Shown: one piece after another, positions 1 to 11,117 of the stretch
How the letters are laid out: every line of letters begins with the position of its first letter
How positions within the stretch are numbered: the stretch's first letter is position 1
Assembly: GCF_910589235.1 (NCBI RefSeq)
Contig: NC_060955.1
Span: 17,377,258-17,441,257, forward strand
Reading direction: 5' to 3'
DNA from: Vespa crabro
Lineage: Eukaryota; Arthropoda; Insecta; Hymenoptera; Vespidae
DNA length: 64,000 nucleotides
The notes under the pieces: model-generated
The model's input: only the letters and a program-made list of their open reading frames with translations
What the model was told of the DNA's origin: nothing
The model's database searches: none
Translations under genes and position numbers: made by a program

Positions 1-352
1 GAGAAATGGAGAATATAGACTTTCGACGACAGGAATAAAATATATATACGCTCGTTATCTTTGCTATAAACATAGTATTTATTCCCTCCTCTTTCTCTTT
101 TTCCTGTTTCTTCATTTTCGATCCCTTGTTTACCTCGACACGTTTTCTGATGTTCCACGTTCCTTTGTTGTCGTTGTCAATATTTTCTTAGTTGTAATGC
201 CTTGCGGGAGGTATAATTATAATCTTCAGATATTCGATATAATAAGAGGTAATAATTGCCCTACTTGAAGAAGGCTTCCGAGGAGAACTTGAAGAGGAGG
301 AATTATTTCGTCTATCTGGACTATTGAGTTTCATGATTTGATGATTCGTATT

Positions 353-441
353 CCAATATATATATATTGGAAAAAAATATATATATTATATATTATATAA
401 TTATATTATATAACATTAATATAATTATATATTATATATAT
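353..441. repeat. AT palindrome and (TATA) cluster
   Basis: Positions 353-370 form a perfect 18-base palindrome (CCAATATATA and its complement). It is followed by about 70 bases made only of A and T with several nested TATA/ATTATA palindromes. The cluster would extrude cruciforms easily; no function is visible. Confidence 0.8.
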
Positions 442-780
442 GCGGGGAAGATTTTTTTATTATGACAGAGGAAGATCAATATTATGACGAAACAATGGCG
501 TTCGAGAAGACTTTCTTAATCGATACATCGACCCTTCTACGATCTATTAGAGATACTTAGAAATTTGATCGTAGATTGTATGGGCTTTGAAAATGTCCTT
601 TAGAGTACATATTTAATAGATGTCATTAATGAATACAATATCGGTCAATTTTATACTTCATTTATTTATTACTTAATTTATCTATTCGATGGAGCATATT
701 TAAAATATGTAAAATATAATTTAGTTATGTATATAAATATATTTAAATATAAAAAATATATATATATGTAAATAAATAAA

Positions 781-830
<50 letters not shown>
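781..830. repeat. (TA)n microsatellite
   Basis: A near-perfect TA dinucleotide tract of about 45 bases, interrupted once by TG near each end. It creates Tyr/Ile-repeat open frames on both strands that should not be read as genes. Confidence 0.95.
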
Positions 831-1319
831 ATTATTTCTTATGCACATATTTATTTCTTTCTTTCTCCTTTCAATATGATTTGAAAGTAGTAATAGTAAA
901 AGTCTATCGCAGGCAGGAGTTTGACAAGACCGTCGGATCAATGCTCGAGTTATACCACACTCGTCTCGTCAATTGTACACACGTTCTCTTTCGTCGTTTC
1001 TCGTTGAACTCTTTCTTGGGACTATAAAACACTTGAGACAAATGCGTTTTCGATTTTTAGAAAGAAGCAGTAGAGCGTTTCCTTCTTTCGGTATCATGAA
1101 AAGATTTCTTATAAGAACGTAAATATTTATTTCTTTCTTATTTATTTTTTAGAATGAATATCGAAATGATAACAAATAATAGCTCATTTTTCGTACAATA
1201 GTTCGATATATGAACTCTTTGAATTATTTCGATGATGATTAAATTAAAAAAAAATACAAAAGATATATTTTTTCTCATATAATGATACACACACAGACAC
1301 ACACTATATGTATGTACAG

Positions 1320-1331
1320 AAAGAAGGAAAG

Positions 1332-1418
<87 letters not shown>
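1320..1418 (+). repeat. (GA)n microsatellite with (GAAA) lead-in
   Basis: A GAAA-type lead-in passes into about 85 bases of GA repeat broken once by AAA. All-purine on the + strand. Confidence 0.95.
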
Positions 1419-1421
<3 letters not shown>

Positions 1422-1650
1422 TTAGTGGTGTTGTGGTGTTAATATCCTAAAATCGATACACCTACCGGTTGACTCTACAGGGTACAACTACCTAGAACTT
1501 AGGCGTGCATCAAGTTCATACATGTTTACTAATACGGAAGCATATCTACAGCCTCGAGCCACCGGGGCGCGGTTTCTATCTGCGTACTGTCGACAGGATA
1601 ATTGTCTCGGTGATATGCACAAGCTCTCCAGTCGCGAGAGAGCCATTTCC

Positions 1651-1697
1651 TCTTTCTCTCCTCTCTCTCTCTCTCTCTCTCCCCCTCTCATATATGC

Positions 1698-1734
<37 letters not shown>

Positions 1735-1735
1735 T
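1651..1735. repeat. (CT)n followed by (TA)n compound microsatellite
   Basis: CT repeats (1651-1688) run directly into TATATG/TA repeats (1690-1735). The open frames crossing this segment on both strands are repeat translations. Confidence 0.93.
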
Positions 1736-2110
1736 CCTCTTTCTTATATATATGTATATACGCACAAGCACCACGTACACGGAGACACGCATAATACATA
1801 TTCTCATCCTAATTTCCGATGCATGCGCTACGGATTGTATAATCTCAATAGTAGTTACCAGCATAATTTTAACTTCTCTTAAATTTTTGATTTCTTTATT
1901 TCTCCTTCGATTAATTCTTCTTTCCTTGTCTATCTTTTTTATTTTGAAAAACACTTTTATCCATTCTCATAAGAGTATTAGAAACCAGAAGATATAGAGA
2001 AATAAAAATAACGATGCCGGGAATAGGGGGTAGGATGCTGGTGTAAAATGATAAAGTTATGGATATAAAATAGGGGGTTTAAATTGAAAATTAAAAGAAA
2101 TTTTTTTTCC

Positions 2111-2182
2111 ATCAACTATCATAACTATATCAACTATAATAACAGAACAATTATAATAACAGGTCAACTATAATAACAGATA
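2111..2182 (+). repeat. Short minisatellite, unit about 17-18 bp, four copies
   Basis: Four imperfect copies of a unit resembling TCAACTATAATAACAG follow one another; the second and fourth are most alike, the first carries CATAACTAT and the third starts ACAATTATAAT. Copies differ by a few substitutions, so the array is old. Confidence 0.8.
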
Positions 2183-2280
2183 AAAGAGTTAAGTATCATT
2201 ATAATTAAGGTATCTTCTAATTAATTTCTCGAATAGTAAACACGTACGATAGATGAAAGATAAAGAAAGAGTAGAAAAGT

Positions 2281-2431
2281 ATGAAAATGATTACGAAAGA
2301 GGATGGAAAAGATTCGTTTACTGTAGCAAATCTTTTACGATTGGAGTATTTTCAACGACCAATTACATTCTCTGCCTCGTTAATACCTTTCACCGATAAT
2401 TTATTGCTCCCATTTATAGCGAAACATGCAG
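2281..2431 (+). CDS. Weak candidate first coding exon, function unknown
   Basis: An ATG at 2281 opens a frame of about 50 codons free of simple repeats (begins MKMITKEDGKDSFTVANLL). It reaches a CAG followed by GTACGT at 2432, a good 5' splice-site match. Beyond this site the frame runs into a long T/C tract and becomes Phe-rich, consistent with the donor being a real boundary. No upstream promoter, domain or family is recognised, base composition is close to background, and an open frame of this length is expected by chance in 64 kb. Alternative: a chance ORF beside a chance GT. Confidence 0.15.
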
Positions 2432-2537
2432 GTACGTACCCATTTACGTACCATAAACTCCCTTTTCATAAAACGAACGAGTCGAAATTTTCTTGGACAT
2501 CGTTAATCGGTCTCGGGTCTCGGAACTCTCCGATTTC

Positions 2538-2712
2538 AATTTCTTGTTTTTTTTTTCTTTTCTTTTTCTCTTTTTTTTTCTCTCTTTCCTTTTATCTTCC
2601 TTTTTCATTCGAATTTCATTTTTTCTTTTTCTTTTTTTTCTTTTTATTTATTTTTTAATTTCTTTTTCCTTTTCTTTCTTTTCTTTCATCTTTTTTCCTT
2701 TCTCTTTTCTTT
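2538..2712 (+). repeat. T-rich polypyrimidine tract
   Basis: About 175 bases almost entirely T with scattered C. The Phe/Ser/Leu-rich frames across it are artefacts. Such a tract could act as a splice polypyrimidine tract but no AG with an exon follows. Confidence 0.85.
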
Positions 2713-2830
2713 CGAAACGTCACTCATGTTCGTTTTGTACAACATGATCGATCGTTAGTAAAGGACACTTGTCATTGGCGAAGATTAAACGCAAGTCGCA
2801 CTTGCTATGAGAGAAACGATCCCTTCCGGG

Positions 2831-2858
2831 ATTAGAATTCCCTAGATAGAATTCTAAT
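2831..2858. repeat. Perfect 10-bp inverted repeat
   Basis: ATTAGAATTC (2831-2840) and its exact complement GAATTCTAAT (2849-2858) are separated by 8 bases. It would form a 10-bp hairpin in RNA or a small cruciform. No T-run or gene end lies beside it. Confidence 0.8.
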
Positions 2859-5800
2859 CGTATGAGATTAGTGTTGTACCATATCATAATTCAATAGATA
2901 CTGGTCGATACGATAGTTTATGTTCATGTATCTTTCCAGTAAGTTCATTATATAATCATATGAACATTTTGAACGATTAAATTGTCTCTAATTTTTCTTT
3001 CTTTTTATTCTTGCTCCTCCTCCCCCTTTTTTTTTTTATCACATAAATCGATCTACCGTGCACGAATTTATATTTTATTGTCGACAGAAATTTCATTATT
3101 CGTTTGTACTTTTTAACGAACTAAATTATCACCGATTTTCTTTGTTTCTTTTCTTTTTTCTTGTTTTTCTTTTCTTTTTTCTTATTTTTTTTTCCTTTTT
3201 TCTTTCCCTTGCTCTCCTATTTCTTATATTGTTTTTGTTATTGCATAGATTACTCTTCTGTGCACGAATTTATTTTATTATTTAACGCTCGACTCGTACT
3301 GCGCTCCATTTCTCTTCGATCGTACGAGATAAATGGTACGCTCGGTGTCCTTCATTCGAAACATCCCTTTCCGTTCGATGTTAAATAAAAGTATTGTCCC
3401 GTGCGATCAAGATAAATGGCGTAAAAATCCTGCATAGAATTTACGAGATAGCCCTTCCCTTTTCCTTTATTTTCTCGCTATTATATAGAGTTCGAAGTTA
3501 AGAGATCGTTGAATCGTAATTGGTAAGAGTCGTGAACAATAATCGTGATTGTTTAACGTAAATACTTTTTTTTTTTTTTTTGTAAACTCTGATGTACGTT
3601 TTTAATTAATGAAACTTTTTGTATCGATCGATAAAGAATTGATATATCATGTCGACGAAGCTAACATTTATGCAATTTATGTTGCTCGAAAACCATTAAG
3701 ATTTTTATTCTTTTTATACAGATTTAATTCTATCGACACTCTGCTACTGGCAGATTCCGATAAAAGCTCTTCTTATGGTTGCAAGGTATTACGAAACTAA
3801 ATTTCATTTCTTACGTCGTATAAATGAATAAATTCGTGAGAACTGGATTAAAGGGATTTCACTTTTTTTCCTTTTTCTTTTTTTCACTTTAGCGACCGCG
3901 TTACGAAATGGTACGAGTCGAGTCGATTGTTCCATTTCCTTTTGATTTACTTTTTCTTTCTCCCCCCCCCCCCACCTCCCTTTAGAAGATGAGAACCGTA
4001 TCAATATTACGTTATCGTATTAAAGTATCAAAGAAGAGATTTTATCATACGAGAATCTTTTTAAGTGGATGATATATCCTGTGGAAATTTTGAGCGTAAC
4101 CCATAATCGTTATTTCCATAAATCTAGTTTCTAATCCGCAAGATTTGTAGCATACATCGTACGCTTATATAGATTAGTATCTACGTCGGAGGTAGCAGTA
4201 GTAGCAGCAATTTGGCTCGTAACGATATAGACAAACGTGTGTCGATCGATGAAGTCGAGAGTAGTTCGATGAAAAATTTATTTTCTTTCGATGACATCAC
4301 GGATATAGGAGTCTGATAAATTATTAAACTTTTCTTTTGGATTTTTTTTTCTTTTTCCTCTTTCCTTACTACGAAATCTTATTGAATTATTCTACCTATT
4401 ATATTTTCTTTATGATATCAACACGATGGATCTATTCTAATCTAATATGAATGTCATGTTGCTTGACGGTACCTTCGTTAGAGTCAAATGCAATTTTAAC
4501 GTGCGGTTCTACCTCTGGCTCAATGTGTGGTGAATGTGGAGAGAAGGGAAGACGTTTGCCTAATTATTCATTTGTTAGAGGTTTCCTGGTAACTCGGTAG
4601 GACTGTGGCAGAAGTAGTTTCTCTAGACATACGAAGAAGAGATAGCGGTGCGAGACACTTAATGTGAAAGCTTTCACGATACGAAAACGATCATAAAGTT
4701 TTAACGTGCCATTTGCTTTATTGTTGACCCAACGATCAACATGACTACCTTTAAATATAATCGGAAAGAGCTTTTGTTTTTCACGGATAAACGATAGAAT
4801 GGGGGGGGGGGAATAAAAAACGTTTATTCAGTTTGTTGAATATTTTTATCCGTAATTTTTCTTTTTTTCTTTTTTTTTTTCCTTTTTTTTTCCTTTTATC
4901 TTTTTTTTTTATCTCCATGCGGTTTCGGAAAAAGCGATTCGCGAAATCGAACTGAATAATTTTTTTTTTAAATAATAATAATTTTCGATCATCGTGAATT
5001 TGAAAGCAATACCACGTGCCCTTTTACGAGAATCAATTAAATGTTTCAATAGCATTTATTTATTATTTGTTGCTTGAAATTATCAAGAATATCCATTATA
5101 AGGGATTTCGTTTTTCTTTATTATCATTATTATCAATATTATTGATAGTTAAATTAATTTTCTTTAATCGACATTGTTATGTATCATTCGTATTTCTTGT
5201 CTTTCGTTATTTCAAGTTGATTCTGATATTCGCTTTACGTCTGGCCGAACGAAAATTTTGAGTACGTTGAATACGACGACGTATAATGTCATAAATAACG
5301 TTTAATTAACGCCGAACGTGGACGTAATAAAATTTTAGAGTCCATCATGGTACGAACCCGTTTGATCACTAGGGTTATAGGGGAATTAAGAGACGCTTGG
5401 TAAGGTACGCTTTATTAGATTTAATGTCGGCGCTTCGGTCCTTGCATCTGTATGTGTATGTCGTTAATTCGAAGCTATTGTCCATCGAAGGAAAATGTCG
5501 TACCACGTCTATTCTCGTTAATAAAATTTCAAAGGATTCACGTTTCTTATCGTAAACTACTATTCACCTTTTTTGACAGTTCTTAACTCGTTATAATTAT
5601 TAAAGAAGATTGAATAGACGGGTTATGTATATCAAAGTATCTTAAAGATTTCATAGAAAGATATTTTAAGATTGTTTCAGTATTTTTAAATATAAGTACT
5701 TTAAAGATTTTATAGAAATAAGAAATCTAATATTATAATCTAATATAATAATTATTCTAATATGACATTCAATGACGAATAGTTATTGATATGCTTATTG

Positions 5801-5935
5801 TTAATTTAATTTAATTTTTATTAAATAGATTAATTAAAAATAGACACCGAACGTATATTCGAATAAATATTTGATTGAGGTTTTCTTTCTTTTCTTTTTT
5901 TTGTTTTTTACTTATTTATTTATTTTTTTTATATT

Positions 5936-5940
<5 letters not shown>

Positions 5941-5982
<42 letters not shown>
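5941..5982. repeat. (TA)21 microsatellite
   Basis: An uninterrupted TA tract of about 42 bases embedded in AT-only sequence. Confidence 0.95.
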
Positions 5983-5983
<1 letters not shown>

Positions 5984-6903
5984 CTTATATATAACCAATA
6001 TTATTTTCTCATTTGATTCTTACAAATTTTTTACAAATTAATCAATATAATATAAAATATTCGTACGACAATAATATTGTTATACATTCATTATTTTTAT
6101 TCATTTATTACCGTGAAAAATAATTTGGACGATTCTTCTACAATTTTGTATATTAAACGAATTTTACAAGTACTGATATTTATTCAGAAATGTTTATACA
6201 TGGATAATAAGAAGGAAAACAAGTAAACCGAATAGTCTCGTCGACTACTTTCATTATGCAGGATCGGTGTTATTATTCATGGGAAAAGTTTTAATTTGCG
6301 TATCGGACTCTACCATTTTCTATCTTTGTTTTACGGTATATGTTGTACTGTTCGAGAGAAATGAGATCGTCATTTCATCGACCATCACGTATACCTTTTC
6401 TATTCTTTATTTTTCGTTTTCTCGACATTAAACCGAGTGTTTGTTCATAATGAAGGAAGAAAAAAATTCATAAATCATTAACGATAAAATTGCAAAAGAC
6501 TTTTCTTTTATTTTCTTCTATGCAACCTAATTTATAAGATATATGTTTCGTTCTCCTTCATATGGATTAATCAAGTTCAAATCTTTCGTTAGAAAATCTA
6601 TATGATGATTAAAGAAGTACTATCGATGTATCTATTAGAATTAATATATTTATCTTAAAAATAATGATATTTTCACGCATTTCTTTTTTCTTTTCTTCTT
6701 ATTTTCATTTTATTCGCAAATATATATAATTTTACGTGAAAGAAAGAAAGAGAATTATTTTCTGTTAATAGAAAGAAAAAAGAAGTGTCATTATGTCTAT
6801 TTAAATTATATTAAAAATGAAAAGTTGATATATCTGATGGTTCAAATTATTTCTCGGAATAGCTGGTATATCGATTAAGTCGATATATCGGCTTCGAGGT
6901 ATT

Positions 6904-6960
6904 AAAAAAAAAGAAAAAAAAAGAAAAAAAAAGAAAAAAAAAAGAAAAAAAAAAAGAAAA
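6904..6960 (+). repeat. A-rich tract with G at regular spacing
   Basis: Runs of 9 to 11 A are separated by single G residues, the run length growing along the tract. A second such tract lies at 62561-62629 and a reverse-strand counterpart at 24197-24251. Confidence 0.85.
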
Positions 6961-7272
6961 TATTAATCATCTTATCTAAAAATTGTATTACCTACGAATT
7001 TCAGAATTCGCTCTTAATCAGCTTCAAAAAGATCCGTTTAATATATTCTCGATACGACGAAAAATAATCCTCGAAGGATTTTTTCGACATAAGTATAGGT
7101 ACGAATTTTTGTTTAACTTTTCGTATCATGTAATTGTAATTCTCCCAATGTTTGATGTATTATGCGTTAGATCTCAAAATAAAGCTTCTTCCATTGGAAT
7201 GAATTTCTCTTTGGTTTCTAAATGAAATTCACTTCTTTGTATCTCTTTCTATCTATCTCTAATATTTTTAGT

Positions 7273-7336
7273 CACTCGCTCGCTCGCTCGCTCATTCACT
7301 AGCTCACATACTCACTCATTCATTCATTCATTCACT
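7273..7336 (+). repeat. (CGCT)n to (CATT)n tetranucleotide repeat
   Basis: Four CGCT units pass through degenerate CACT/CATA units into about six CATT units. The gradual change suggests point mutation of one ancestral tetranucleotide. Confidence 0.85.
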
Positions 7337-7582
7337 ATTCCTTCAACATCCATTTTCGTATACCAACAATGTTCCACAACTTACCGCTAACGTTGCATCT
7401 CGTTATAACTCGTATATTAATAATGTGTTTATTGTAGACAACAACTATGAAGATACGTAGTAACGACAGAAATTGATCCACAGGATATGGAAATAGGAGA
7501 TACCGTTATTCCTCTTACTTGTTGCTATCACAAAGAGAATATACTTACTATTCTCTATGATTGCGTATGTGCATAACTATTT

Positions 7583-7652
7583 ACATATAAGTATTATATA
7601 TGTATATATATATATATACGTATATATATATATATATATATGTACATATATA
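7583..7652. repeat. (TA)n with TG/CG interruptions
   Basis: TA repeats with occasional TG or CG steps; about 70 bases. Confidence 0.9.
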
Positions 7653-8443
7653 CTCCGTTACATAAACCATATACGCGTTAGACGCAAACATGAATATTTA
7701 ATTAGAATACAGTTCATATAGTTTGTCATTTGTAAGACAAATGATAACTAAACGTTATCCAATTTATGTTTATTAATTCATTTTATTTCGATATTGTGAA
7801 CGACGTAATAATAACGATCAATATAAATTATAATAATAAATAAAATAAATAGGTGATTACATATAAATTTCATTTTTTTCTTTCTCTTTTTTTTTCATGA
7901 TAAATACATAAATAAATAAAATTACGAAGAGATAATTGCGTGAATATTGCCGCTTAATTGAATTTCGATTTAATTAAAAACCCAAACAAATTTTAAATCT
8001 AATTTTCTTTCTCTTTCTCTTTCTCTTTCTTTTTTTCGTCTTTCAAGTCTCAAACGTTCCTTCTATCGTGATATCTTTCGTGGAAAATTTTTCACCGTAG
8101 CTATACACGAACGTGGCCGGAATAGTTCAGTTTTCTTTTCCTTCTTTTTATTATTTTTTTTTCTTCATTCTTTCTATTTTTCATTTTTTCTTCTCCATTA
8201 TATCCAGAGTATTACATTCAAGCCGTACGAAAGGCAACAATATCCCTTAGATTTCCCGCCCTTATTCATCTTCTTATTGTTTTCTATTAAGTTTCGTAAG
8301 GTAGAAAGCTTCGTAAACTAGACGAAGTATCGGGATAATAAAACGTAAGGTGTTGCAAGTCGCATCGAGCAGCTGCTGAATTTATGGATACTCAGAAGCT
8401 TGTGGATAACCGCAGAGTCTGCGGGATCTCAAGTCTGTAGAAC

Positions 8444-8490
8444 GATATATTATATATATATATATATCGTGGGGGAATATATATACCCCC
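8444..8490. repeat. Two adjacent palindromes, AT then G5/C5-capped
   Basis: CGATATAT...ATATATCG (8444-8469) is a near-palindrome of TA repeats with CG clamps. Directly after it, 8471-8490 is GGGGGAATAT followed by ATATACCCCC, arms that pair with one mismatch and no loop. Together they could extrude two neighbouring hairpins. Confidence 0.75.
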
Positions 8491-8950
8491 CTCAAACACC
8501 TATCATCCGAATACCTTACTATCCAGACGTTCTGTTATCTAAACCAACTATCTTCTTCTTGTAGCAAATGTTTAATGGAGAATCAAAAAAAAAAAAAGAA
8601 AAAAGAATAAAAACTTATTCCGAGGAAAAAAAAAATATAAAAAGCTTCGCAGTCGGATGATAAATTATTGAAGAAAAATTCGTAGTTGAGAGCATTTAAT
8701 AATGGTTAACGATATTCAATCGTATATACTGACATACGTATATTTGTGATATCTGTGGAGAAAAATTTTTAGCGAAAATATATTGAATTAGGGAGAGAGA
8801 AAGAGAGAGAGAGATATCACGTGTACTTAGGTCTTTGAAAATGTCAAGATCTAGAATTTTATTTTCTGCATTTGCCGTTCTAAGAAACTCTCTTGTACTT
8901 TTCTATCGACATTCGGAACTTTCCAAGTCGAACGAATAATTTCATCTAAC

Positions 8951-8981
<31 letters not shown>

Positions 8982-9860
8982 TTCTCACTTTTTATCAAGA
9001 CGAGTAAATTCTAAAAGTCTATCTTAAGCAGTTCATTCAATACCTTATTCGCTTTAAAGAGGAATATTCGTATGCCGAGCAATAAACCGAAATGGCTTCT
9101 ATTATCGTCTGATTTCGAGTAATCGCGTGTTAGAAAATTCGTCGTGCGAAATGCTAGTTTGTTTCTATTGTTAGTTCGAAACACGTTCGATCCTTTTTAA
9201 CGACTTCGACGGATCGTAAATTTCTCGAATCCGAAGAAGTTTTATACTTATATTTTCTAACTAGCCATAGATGAAAGGGAGACGTGAGCGGGGAGGATTT
9301 TGCTTTCTTCGCAAAGTATATTCCCGCGAATAACTTTTTAACGATTCGGAGGGCTAAAGTAAGTCGATCTGCTGTGCCATAATGGAAGAACCTTTTTCTA
9401 ACGATCGAATATTCTTTGTTACGATGCGTGAACGAAGTTTACGGGCTGGGTGAGTGGTTATTGGTTGAGGAGATAGAGGGTGGATAGAGAGTGGAAAACG
9501 TGTTACGTTTTCACGTAACGAGAACTTCTGATTTAATATGTTTTACATGCTCGAAAGGAAGAAATGACGATGATAAATAGTCGTGAACTTTAGATAAGTA
9601 AGTTGATAGAGTATAGGTTATCGCGGATTACGTTGAGATAAAGACAAGCTGTTGAAGAAAGGGATCGTTGTTCAACATTAAAGGATAAAGAGAGATAGAT
9701 GGATAGATAGATAGGGGGGGTAGAGGAGAGAAGGAATGACGAGGATGTTGAAGAAGGGGTAAACCATGGTAGATAGGTTTCTGGAGTCATCGAGAACATA
9801 TGCGCTCGTCCTCGTGCAAGCAGTTAAACTATTCGAGCCTTAGGTTAACCGGTGACCGCA

Positions 9861-9881
9861 ATGTTCCGTAACATCCTTCTC
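9861..9881 (+). CDS. Candidate 5' coding exon ending at a GTAAGT donor
   Basis: ATG at 9861 encodes MFRNILL and is followed exactly in phase 0 by GTAAGTATG, a near-ideal 5' splice site. The 70 bases before the ATG are more GC-rich and balanced than the surroundings and resemble a 5' UTR (GGTTAACCGGTGACCGCA directly upstream). A short first exon giving Met plus a basic residue and hydrophobics would fit the start of a signal peptide, as in many secreted insect proteins. If the donor is not used, the frame continues into Arg/Glu repeats from the GA tract, which is implausible as protein. The matching second exon was not identified. Alternative: chance ATG beside a chance donor. Confidence 0.25.
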
Positions 9882-9905
9882 GTAAGTATGTTAATCCGGG
9901 CATAC

Positions 9906-9965
9906 GAGAGAGAAAGAGAGAGAGTGAGAGAGAGGGGGAGAGAGAGAGAAAGAGAGAGAGAGAGA
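9906..9965 (+). repeat. (GA)n microsatellite
   Basis: About 60 bases of GA with a few GTGA and GGGGGA interruptions, 24 bases downstream of the donor-like site at 9882. Confidence 0.95.
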
Positions 9966-10163
9966 AGCTTCGAGCACTCTCGCCTACGGCTTAATCCTTT
10001 AACTTTGACGGAGCAACGATCGAATGATCTTCCTTACTCGTGTGGTAGAACGTTAATCTGGAATCCCTTATTGAGTTTCCATTCTCTAGTTGACTCTTTT
10101 CTTTTCATTTTGTGGTTTTTTCTAAATTTTATTATATTTTAATTTATTAATTTTTTTATTTCT

Positions 10164-10194
<31 letters not shown>

Positions 10195-10953
10195 TTGAAG
10201 GTCAGCATCTCGAAATGTCAATGTTCGTGGATTTTTTAATATATTTTTTTCCTGCTTTTTTCTTTCTTTCTTTTTTTTTTTTCTTTTATTCGAATTCATT
10301 GATCAATCTTGAAACGAAATTTATTTCTGTTCTTTTCACGAGAATGACAAATAATATTTTTATAGTTATTATTAGAGAGCTTTTTTTTTCTATTTCTTTT
10401 TTTCTGTTTTCTTTTTTATTTATTTCTACTTTTCTTTTGTTTTCCCTTGAAAAATGTCTTTCTGTCCTCAGCTATTTTTAAATCGATCGAACAACGCATA
10501 TCCAACATAAAATTTTCAAGTCACTAGTAGAGGTATTGTCCATCGTGCAACGTAGCCTGCAGGCTTGACTGCTTGCTTACTGGAAATTGGTAAAACGCTG
10601 TTTACCTTGAAAATCGCGTGTCAGCGAATAAGAACTCGAGGGCCCTGTCGATCGGAGCAAACGTTGATTCTCGATATTACGTCATGGCGAGCACCTCGAA
10701 TGGATATCAAGTTGATTCTTCCCTTCTCTCTTTACTTTTATTTTACAATATTATTTCCCTCTCTATTCTCTATTCCCTATTCTTTATTCTAACGGTAGAA
10801 TAATTCATGAGATGAGTTTATTACCTTCATGTGTTTGCCTTTCAAAATAGCATTGATAAACGCAGAAATTATTCAAAAACTGATATGCCGATCCTGGCTT
10901 ATATGATATTTTTATTCATAATATTTCAACTTATTAATGTCTGTACGAGTGAA

Positions 10954-10972
10954 ATATATATATACGCGCGCG

Positions 10973-11035
<63 letters not shown>

Positions 11036-11069
11036 GCGCGCACGCACACACGCACACACACACACACAC
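10954..11069. repeat. 116-bp alternating purine-pyrimidine tract (TA/CG/CA/CG/CA)
   Basis: From 10954 to 11069 purines and pyrimidines alternate without a single break: TA repeats, (CG)8 at 10965-10980, (CA)20 at 10981-11020, (CG)10 at 11021-11040, then CA with two CG steps. Alternating CG and CA are the classic Z-DNA-forming sequences. Thr/His/Arg-repeat frames here are artefacts. Confidence 0.95.
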
Positions 11070-11071
11070 TC

Positions 11072-11117
11072 TTAATAATAATAATATATATACTTAATAA
11101 TAATAATAATAATGATA
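11072..11117. repeat. (AAT)n trinucleotide repeat
   Basis: Two blocks of AAT/ATA trinucleotides separated by a TATATA step, immediately after the alternating CG/CA tract. Confidence 0.9.

Larger units (their letters stand above)
1..2280. other. AT-rich non-coding stretch with microsatellites
   Basis: No supportable gene. The stretch holds AT palindromes near 353-441, a (TA)n tract at 781-830, a long GA tract at 1320-1418, a CT then TA tract at 1651-1735 and a four-unit minisatellite at 2111-2182. Between 1480 and 1650 the sequence is more balanced in composition, but short frames are open on both strands and no splice signal favours either. I see nothing else identifiable. Confidence 0.7.
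2432..5000. other. Non-coding stretch dominated by polypyrimidine tracts
   Basis: T/C-only runs occupy about 2538-2712, 3138-3222 and 4857-4912. Between them is ordinary AT-rich sequence without a convincing ORF. A C12 run (3962-3973) and a G11 run (4801-4811) are the only long G or C homopolymers noticed. 4440-4720 is less AT-rich and repeat-free, but stops occur in every frame. Confidence 0.65.
5001..9780. other. AT-rich non-coding stretch
   Basis: No supportable gene. The open frame at about 5016-5261 is AT-rich and hydrophobic by composition and has no flanking splice signal. Contents recognised are (TA)n tracts at 5941-5982 and 7583-7652, A-rich runs with regular G at 6904-6960, tetranucleotide repeats at 7273-7336, inverted repeats at 8444-8490 and short GA or CT tracts near 8792-8812 and 8951-8980. 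Confidence 0.65.
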
